Shown piece by piece: positions 58,921 to 64,000 of a stretch of DNA of 64,000 nt; the stretch's first letter is position 1; every line of letters starts with the position of its first letter. The DNA lies in contig JAMFSY010000051.1 of the NCBI GenBank assembly GCA_026225555.1, forward strand, positions 38,407-102,406, in the 5' to 3' direction. The stretch is from Methylacidiphilales bacterium (GTDB lineage: Bacteria; Verrucomicrobiota; Verrucomicrobiia; Methylacidiphilales; UBA1321). The position numbers and the translations under genes are program-made. The notes below the pieces were generated by a model. It ran no database searches. It saw nothing but the letters and a program-made list of their open reading frames with translations, and was not told the DNA's origin.

Positions 58921-60504
58921 TCAATGCGCCTGCTGCAGTTTCTTGGGTTTCTTCACGAAAAAGAGCAGGAAGGCGCTCCCGCCCATGATGGCTCCGATGA
59001 CATAAAAGGCATCGCTATAGGCCATGAGAAAAGACTGCTTGCTGATGGATTCATTCAGGATCTTCAAGGCCGTGCGCCCGGCGGTGAAAGGATCAAGGCC
59101 CTTCATCAGCAGCATATTCGTCAAAACTTCCAGCCTCGGCCCCACTTGGGGGGACTCCGCCGTGACCGTCGAACCGATCCGCACGGAGTGGAGATGCTCC
59201 CGGTTCGTCACGAGCGTAGAGAGCAACGCGATGCCCATCGATCCCCCCAGATTGCGCATCATATTGAAGAGGGCCGAAGCGGAGCCCGATTCCTTCGGCG
59301 GAATATCGGCCGTGGCGACACTCAGGAGCGGGATGAGAATCAGCGGCTGGCCAATCGCGCGCACGATGTTACTCACCACAAATTGAGGACGGGCGTAATC
59401 GGCATCGAGAAAGGCATTCATGAAGCAACTAAGAGAGAAGAAGAAGGCCCCGAGGGCAATCACGAGCCGGATATCGAAAATTTTGATCAGCTTGGGCACG
59501 AAAGGCAGAATAAAGAGCTGCGGAATACCTACCCACATGAGCGTCTGTCCAATGTCGCTCGCACTGTAACCCTGGATACTCGAAAGATATTCGGGCACGA
59601 TGAACACGGTGCCGTAAAGCCCCAGACCAAGGGCCGTCTGAATAATGCAGGAAAGCGTGAAGCTTCGATAACGGAAAAGCCCCAGGTTCAAAAAGGGTCT
59701 CTTCGCCGTGAGTTCCCGAATGAAAAAGAGCGTGATAAAAATGCCCGCAATCCAGGCGAAGCGGAAGATGAGAACGTTGCCGAACCAGTCCTTGCGCTCG
59801 CCTTCCTCCAGCACGTATTCGAGCGAACCAAGCCCGATCGCCATGGTAATGATGCCGAAATAATCCATCCCGCGAATCAGATCAAGGCGCATTGGATCCT
59901 GCTTCAGGCAGGTCCAAACGATGGCGATCAGCGCCAGGCCCGGCGGGACGTTGATGAAGAAGATCCACTGCCAGCCGTAGTTATCGGTCAGCCATCCGCC
60001 GATCGTGGGGCCGATGGAGGGTCCGAACGTGGCTGTGAAACCGAAAAGGGCCATCCCGATGGGTTGCTTCGATTTGGGCAGCAAAAGCAGGATGATGCTG
60101 AAAGCCAAGGGAATGAGCGCGCCCCCAGTAATGCCCTGCAGCGCCCGGCAAATGATGAGCTCCTGCAGATCAGTGCAGAAGGCGCACATGACGGAGAAAA
60201 AAAGAAAACCAACGGCGCAGAAAAGCAGGTAGCGCTTGATGGAAAAAGTCGCGGCCATGATGCCACTCACGCCGATGACCACGATCTCCGCCACCAGATA
60301 GGCCGTCGAAATCCACGAGCCCTCATCGATGGAGGAACCGATCGCGCCGGCAATGTCCTTCAGCGAGGAATTCGTAATCTGAATATCAAGCACGGCCATG
60401 AACGCGCCGAGCATGACACCGAAGAGAGCCAGCCATTCCTTCGACGTGACCTCCTTTTCTCCTCCAGAAGAAGATGGGGATTGAGCGTTATCCTGGCCGG
60501 CCAT
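58921..60504 (-). CDS. EmrB-like DHA2-family drug exporter
   Basis: 527 residues with 14 TM segments: VMLGAFMAVLDIQITNSSLKDIAGA at TM1, STAYLVAEIVVIGVSGIMAATF and motif C GPSIGPTIGGWLTDNYGWQWIFF. Together with the HlyD-type adaptor encoded 9 bases upstream and the outer-membrane channel 8 bases downstream it makes a full efflux pump. Cargo unknown. Confidence 0.95.
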   Translation of the reverse strand: MAGQDNAQSPSSSGGEKEVTSKEWLALFGVMLGAFMAVLDIQITNSSLKDIAGAIGSSIDEGSWISTAYLVAEIVVIGVSGIMAATFSIKRYLLFCAVGFLFFSVMCAFCTDLQELIICRALQGITGGALIPLAFSIILLLLPKSKQPIGMALFGFTATFGPSIGPTIGGWLTDNYGWQWIFFINVPPGLALIAIVWTCLKQDPMRLDLIRGMDYFGIITMAIGLGSLEYVLEEGERKDWFGNVLIFRFAWIAGIFITLFFIRELTAKRPFLNLGLFRYRSFTLSCIIQTALGLGLYGTVFIVPEYLSSIQGYSASDIGQTLMWVGIPQLFILPFVPKLIKIFDIRLVIALGAFFFSLSCFMNAFLDADYARPQFVVSNIVRAIGQPLILIPLLSVATADIPPKESGSASALFNMMRNLGGSMGIALLSTLVTNREHLHSVRIGSTVTAESPQVGPRLEVLTNMLLMKGLDPFTAGRTALKILNESISKQSFLMAYSDAFYVIGAIMGGSAFLLFFVKKPKKLQQAH

Positions 60505-60513
60505 GCTTTTCCC

Positions 60514-61575
60514 CTATTGTCCCGCTTTATTGTTTTGGTCACCCACCGGGTGCACGGATTGGTCGAGCTCCACCGCCGTCTCGACGGACAAGCCGGGGGC
60601 CAATCGTCCACGAAAATCCTTGATGCTGTCGGGCTCAAAAAGAATCTTTACCGGGACGCGCTGCACGATCTTGGTGAAGTTACCCGTCGCGTTATCCGGC
60701 GGCAGCAGCGCAAAAGTCGAACCAGTGCCAGGCGAGAAACTATCCACGTGCCCCACGAAGGTTTGGCCGGGGATCGCATCCACCGTGATTTTCACGTGCT
60801 GGTTTTTCTTCATTTTCCCAAGCTGAGTTTCCTTATAATTGGCCACGACCCAGACGTCCTGCACCACGGCCATCAGCGCACCGCCAACCGTCACGCGATT
60901 GCCCACCTCGACCGTGCGGTTACCTATATAGCCATCTGTCGGCGCGACGATCGTGCAGTAACTTAGCTGGTTATTGGCATCGTCGAGATTGGCCTTCGCC
61001 ACTTCCATGTTGGTCTTCGTCTGATCGTAATCCTGCTTGGAAATGGCCACGTCATTCCGTAGGGCGTCGACCCGGTCGAAGTCGGCTTTTGCTCGATCAT
61101 AGTTGGCCTGCGCCTTGGCCACCTGGACCAGAAAGTCTCGTGGATCTAGTTTCACCAGCACCTGCCCTTGTTTAACGAATTGGTTATCGACGATCAGCAA
61201 TTGCGTCACATTGCTGGTCACACGTGAACTGATCTGGTGAACGAAACCGGTCGTGTAGGCATCGTCGGTCGTCTCATGCGCCATCGCATAGATGATGTAA
61301 TAGGTCCCCACGATGGCCACGATCACGACGAGCACGATCAACCCGATGATCTTTAGCGGCGTCCAGTGAAACTTCTCCTTGGGCTCATCCTTTTTTTCCT
61401 CGGGCTTATCGTTCTTTCCGCCGTCGCCTTTTTCTTTCTCGGGGGAACCTTCATGGTCGGAGGACTTGCCGCCGCCTTGAATGGCCTCGCCGATTTCCTG
61501 TTTAATTTCGCGCTTCAACTCTTCCTTCGAAGGCGCGTCTTCCTGTTTCGGGGAGGATTCGGATTGATCGTTCAT
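60514..61575 (-). CDS. HlyD/EmrA-type periplasmic adaptor protein
   Basis: 353 residues. A highly charged Lys/Glu-rich N-terminal cytoplasmic region (to about 70), one TM segment (IIGLIVLVVIVAIVGTYYII), then the biotinyl-lipoyl and coiled-coil layout of EmrA (VTQLLIVDNQFVKQGQVLVKLDP, APTDGYIGNRTVEVGNRV). Links the inner-membrane exporter to the outer-membrane channel. Start overlaps the TetR stop by 4 bases. Confidence 0.94.
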   Translation of the reverse strand: MNDQSESSPKQEDAPSKEELKREIKQEIGEAIQGGGKSSDHEGSPEKEKGDGGKNDKPEEKKDEPKEKFHWTPLKIIGLIVLVVIVAIVGTYYIIYAMAHETTDDAYTTGFVHQISSRVTSNVTQLLIVDNQFVKQGQVLVKLDPRDFLVQVAKAQANYDRAKADFDRVDALRNDVAISKQDYDQTKTNMEVAKANLDDANNQLSYCTIVAPTDGYIGNRTVEVGNRVTVGGALMAVVQDVWVVANYKETQLGKMKKNQHVKITVDAIPGQTFVGHVDSFSPGTGSTFALLPPDNATGNFTKIVQRVPVKILFEPDSIKDFRGRLAPGLSVETAVELDQSVHPVGDQNNKAGQ

Positions 61576-62255
61576 CGGAGGGCGAGACGTTTGGTCCGGA
61601 CGCCAGCGGCGCGTGGACGAGGTTGGTTGGCTTGACGGCGAAAATCATGAAGCGCGGCAATCGAAAAGTCGCCAATGTGGGTGGAGATCCGACCGATCCG
61701 GTCCGGAGTCTTGTTCAAGTCGGTCGCCATTTGTTCCACTAAGGGCCGGCTGTTGACGTAAAAAACGCATTGCCCAAAAATGCTCAGCGCAAAAAGATCA
61801 AGCTCCCGTGGCGATGCGCTGTCCTCGACGACCTTGCCGATCAGCGCGCGTACGTCCCGGTAAAGCGGCGAGGTCAGTTCGAGGATGATGACTCCGAGCG
61901 CCGGAGTAGGGTTCGACATTTCCAGGGCAATGACTCGTCCATGCCAGGCTGGCCGTTCGGGATCGAGCAGATAGCGCACAAACCGGTCGATAAAACCGCG
62001 CAACCGGGCCTCGGCGTCGCCGGGAATATCGTCGATGATGATATCCGTCGCGCACCGCTTCGCTTCGCGAAGAACACGCACGTAGAGCTCAGCCTTGTCT
62101 CGGAAGTGATAATTAACCGCGGCCAGGTTCACCCCCGCGCGGGTTGTGATCTGGCGAATGGTGGTACCGCGAAAACCGCGCTCGGCGAAGACCGCCCCGG
62201 CCGCCGCGATGATCCGTGCGCTGGTTTCTTCACGTTTGGGGTTGGGTGCTTGCAT
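61572..62255 (-). CDS. TetR-family regulator of the efflux operon (CecR-like)
   Basis: 227 residues. N-terminal TetR helix-turn-helix (RIIAAAGAVFAERGFRGTTI, GVNLAAVNYHFRDKAELY) and a DUF1956-type C-terminal ligand domain, as in CecR/YbiH. First gene of the efflux operon, so autorepression through the operator at 62269-62286 is likely. Inducer unknown. Confidence 0.92.
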   Translation of the reverse strand: MQAPNPKREETSARIIAAAGAVFAERGFRGTTIRQITTRAGVNLAAVNYHFRDKAELYVRVLREAKRCATDIIIDDIPGDAEARLRGFIDRFVRYLLDPERPAWHGRVIALEMSNPTPALGVIILELTSPLYRDVRALIGKVVEDSASPRELDLFALSIFGQCVFYVNSRPLVEQMATDLNKTPDRIGRISTHIGDFSIAALHDFRRQANQPRPRAAGVRTKRLALR

Positions 62256-62265
62256 TTAAAACGGG

Positions 62266-62294
62266 AAATTAAAACACCTGTTTGAATCGGTCAA
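62266..62294 (-). promoter_or_regulatory. Promoter of the TetR-efflux operon
   Basis: On the minus strand TTGACC (62294-62289), a 17-base spacer and TAATTT (62271-62266). Expected start near 62259, only about 4 bases before the ATG at 62255. Confidence 0.5.
62269..62286. promoter_or_regulatory. Probable TetR operator inside the promoter spacer
   Basis: TTAAAACACCTGTTTGAA: two 9-base halves are inverted repeats at seven of nine positions (core AAACA...TGTTT). It lies between the -35 and -10, where a bound dimer would block the polymerase. Confidence 0.45.
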
Positions 62295-62348
62295 TACTAT
62301 TTCGATTCACCCGAACTCAACGCCTCTCCATTCCCTTACGAGAATCTC

Positions 62349-63074
62349 CTAGTCCGTTCCCCAGCCCCTGCGCTCCGCGTTGCCCAGCACTTTCACTTTT
62401 AAGGGCTGCTTGGAGCGCTCCCCGCGATGGGCCGCAAGAAAGGCGCTTGGCTCCAACCATCCGTCGCGCTTCGTGTCGAAGCCCGGCCCCAGGCCCTTGC
62501 CCACCGTCTGCCGCACTTCCCAATGCAAATGCGCGCCCATGCCACCATTGGCCACGGCATAAGTTCCACCCGCATTACCTACCTCCCCGATCTTCTGGCC
62601 GCGCTTGACGAAAGTTCCCGACGCCACATCCATGCTCTGCAACTGCGCGTACATGACCTCGATAAAAGGCGGCCAGCGGCCTTCCGGGAGGCGGTAACAA
62701 ATGAAGATCACCTTGCCCCACGCATTTTCAAAATCCTGGGCCGCAGACACCCAGCCATCGGCCACGCTGTATACCGGTTCGCCCAAGGCGGCATCGCCCT
62801 GAGCGGTGGACCAGTCCTCGCCCAGGTGCCCCTCCTCCAAAAAAGGAAGCGTTACGACCGCGCCATCGCCATCGGGAGGACGAAGCGGAGTTACAAACTC
62901 ATCCGTCACCGGCAAGCTGGGCAGGATGTCGGCCGCGAAAAAAGTCACCCAATCCAGTTGCGTCGTGGGGATTGCCGACGGAGCCTGCTTCGGCTTCGCC
63001 GCGAAATCGAGTCCCACCCAAAGCAAGGCGATCCAGGCCAGTAAAACCACCAGGTAAATAACTCGGGACGCCAT
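62349..63074 (-). CDS. M23-family peptidase with membrane anchor
   Basis: 241 residues. N-terminal TM (VIYLVVLLAWIALLWVGLDF), then an M23/LytM domain with zinc-site motifs GHLGEDWS and HLHWEV. Periplasmic zinc endopeptidase or, if the site is inactive in vivo, a regulator of cell-wall hydrolases. The zinc His and Asp residues appear intact. Between the TetR gene and mtnA, on the same strand but probably separate. Confidence 0.88.
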   Translation of the reverse strand: MASRVIYLVVLLAWIALLWVGLDFAAKPKQAPSAIPTTQLDWVTFFAADILPSLPVTDEFVTPLRPPDGDGAVVTLPFLEEGHLGEDWSTAQGDAALGEPVYSVADGWVSAAQDFENAWGKVIFICYRLPEGRWPPFIEVMYAQLQSMDVASGTFVKRGQKIGEVGNAGGTYAVANGGMGAHLHWEVRQTVGKGLGPGFDTKRDGWLEPSAFLAAHRGERSKQPLKVKVLGNAERRGWGTD

Positions 63075-63124
63075 CGCGAGCCCACGTTAGCGCGATTTTT
63101 CCGGGCTGTCATCCCGAGGTTAAA

Positions 63125-64000
63125 CTAAAGCTTTCCGAAGAGTTCCTTCAGCCCTGTCTCACTCGCCTCGCAGACTCCCTTCTCGGTGATCAGCCCTGTC
63201 ACCAGGCGCGCGGGCGTGACATCGAAACCGTAGTTACAGGCGGGCGTTCCATCGGGAGTCACCTGAATTTCCGCGTATCCGCCATCCGCCGTCTTCCCGC
63301 GAAGATGCGTGACCTCGGTGGCGCTTCGTTCCTCGATCGGAATTTCCTTCAATCCATCGCGGATCGACCAATCGATGGTCGAACTGGGCAGCGCGACATA
63401 GAAAGGCACGCCGTTATCCCTCGCCGCGAGCGCTTTCAGATAGGTGCCGATCTTGTTGCAGACATCACCCTGCGCGGTCGTCCGGTCGGTGCCCACAATG
63501 CAGAGATCGACCAACCCATGCTGCATGAGATGCCCGCCCGCGTTATCGACCACCACGGTGTGCGGCACGCCATGTTGGTTCAATTCCCACGCGGTCAACG
63601 ACGCGCCCTGATTGCGGGGACGAGTCTCATCGACCCAGACATGCACCGGCAATCCGGCATCATGCGCCATGAAAATCGGCGCCAGCGCGGTGCCCCAATC
63701 GACACACGCGAGCCAACCCGCGTTGCAGTGGGTCAGCACATTGAGACGCGAGCCGGCCGGTTTTTCCGCCAGAATCTTGCGGAAAATCGCAAGACCTTCG
63801 CGCCCTATCGCTTCGTTGACGGCGACATCCTCGTCGCATAATTCCGCCGCGCGATCATAGGCCACGCCCAGCCGTTTCGCGGGCGGCAACTGCACGACCG
63901 CCGCCTGCATCCGGTCCAGCGCCCAGCGCAAATTCACGGCGGTGGGCCGGGTTTTCAATAAGGTCGAATAAGCCGAAGCCAGGCCCGCGTCACTCGGATC
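63125..64000 (-). CDS. mtnA: S-methyl-5-thioribose-1-phosphate isomerase (5' end cut by window edge)
   Basis: Methionine salvage step: converts methylthioribose-1-phosphate to methylthioribulose-1-phosphate. The frame continues without a stop to the last base of the window. Signature segments: [24 protein letters not shown] with the catalytic Cys, [19 protein letters not shown] and [19 protein letters not shown]. The C-terminus is complete. Confidence 0.95.
   Translation of the reverse strand, partial: DPSDAGLASAYSTLLKTRPTAVNLRWALDRMQAAVVQLPPAKRLGVAYDRAAELCDEDVAVNEAIGREGLAIFRKILAEKPAGSRLNVLTHCNAGWLACVDWGTALAPIFMAHDAGLPVHVWVDETRPRNQGASLTAWELNQHGVPHTVVVDNAGGHLMQHGLVDLCIVGTDRTTAQGDVCNKIGTYLKALAARDNGVPFYVALPSSTIDWSIRDGLKEIPIEERSATEVTHLRGKTADGGYAEIQVTPDGTPACNYGFDVTPARLVTGLITEKGVCEASETGLKELFGKL

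Noticed and set aside
58915..60966. 683-codon open frame on the plus strand
   Set aside because: Antisense of the DHA2 exporter and adaptor genes; highly charged composition typical of a shadow of membrane helices.
1..64000. tRNA, rRNA, CRISPR arrays, prophage or IS elements
   Set aside because: Gaps are short (longest about 300 bases) and I saw no cloverleaf, no regularly spaced repeats and no transposase or integrase frames. I could not run a dedicated RNA search.

Overview
The window is a dense, GC-rich bacterial chromosome segment with about 57 protein genes, no rRNA or tRNA that I can see, and no CRISPR array, phage or insertion sequence. It fits a Gram-negative member of the PVC group, most likely Verrucomicrobiota: lipid A genes (lpxI, lpxB), apolipoprotein N-acyltransferase, outer-membrane efflux, an exosortase-associated TIGR04073 protein, a Rho with a long Pro/Ala-rich N-terminus and DUF1802. 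This placement is inference, because no marker rRNA is present.

Layout. 1-3948 (minus): serA, a small membrane protein, coaE and rho (cut by the window edge). 4071-9342 (plus): an Fe-S cluster locus with a SufR-like regulator, IscU, an IscS-like protein, an Mrp/ApbC-like ATPase, a small protein and an A-type carrier, followed by an Mpv17-like membrane protein and ispA. 11343-16652 (minus): an envelope operon lnt, GT2, lpxI, Gfo/Idh, lpxB. 16778-25453: a vWA protein, a GST-methyltransferase fusion, rlmN, EamA, pirin, a DHA2 exporter, an RlmD/TrmA-type methyltransferase and a TIGR04073 protein. 25541-31740 (minus): mutS, then a lysyl-phosphatidylglycerol synthase behind two tandem VirJ/AcvB-like hydrolases. 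31785-37169: a DUF4410 lipoprotein, a SOUL/GyrI-like protein, a HAD phosphatase, TauE/SafE, a PgsA-DUF1802 fusion and a DJ-1 protein. 37204-44822: a TPR protein, a polytopic membrane protein, CFA synthase, an L,D-transpeptidase and MarC. 44995-50013: rhamnulose-phosphate aldolase/lactaldehyde dehydrogenase with lutABC. 50064-57420: Ku and LigD bracket a stress island (DUF4142, Nramp-like, YqjD-like, cupin, PfpI). 57425-62255 (minus): a TetR-controlled tripartite EmrAB-type efflux operon. 62349-64000: an M23 peptidase and mtnA (cut by the edge).

The most unusual signal is the Fe-S locus. IscU looks fully intact, but three neighbours have lost cofactor or catalytic residues. The IscS-like protein has Arg in place of the PLP-binding Lys and lacks two further PLP/substrate residues while keeping the sulfur-carrying Cys. 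The SufR-like regulator keeps one of the expected cluster cysteines. The Mrp-like ATPase has CPND where CxxC is expected. This could be a repurposed persulfide-relay or scaffold system that depends on sulfur made elsewhere.

The second signal is a set of four sigma-54-type -24/-12 promoters (TGGCA with GC at exact spacing) before CFA synthase, DUF4142, YqjD-like and PfpI genes, suggesting a sigma-54 envelope/stationary-stress regulon next to the NHEJ genes. Other points are near-leaderless promoters, a palindromic repeat whose loop is flipped relative to its flank between two copies, and two fusion proteins (GST-methyltransferase, PgsA-DUF1802).
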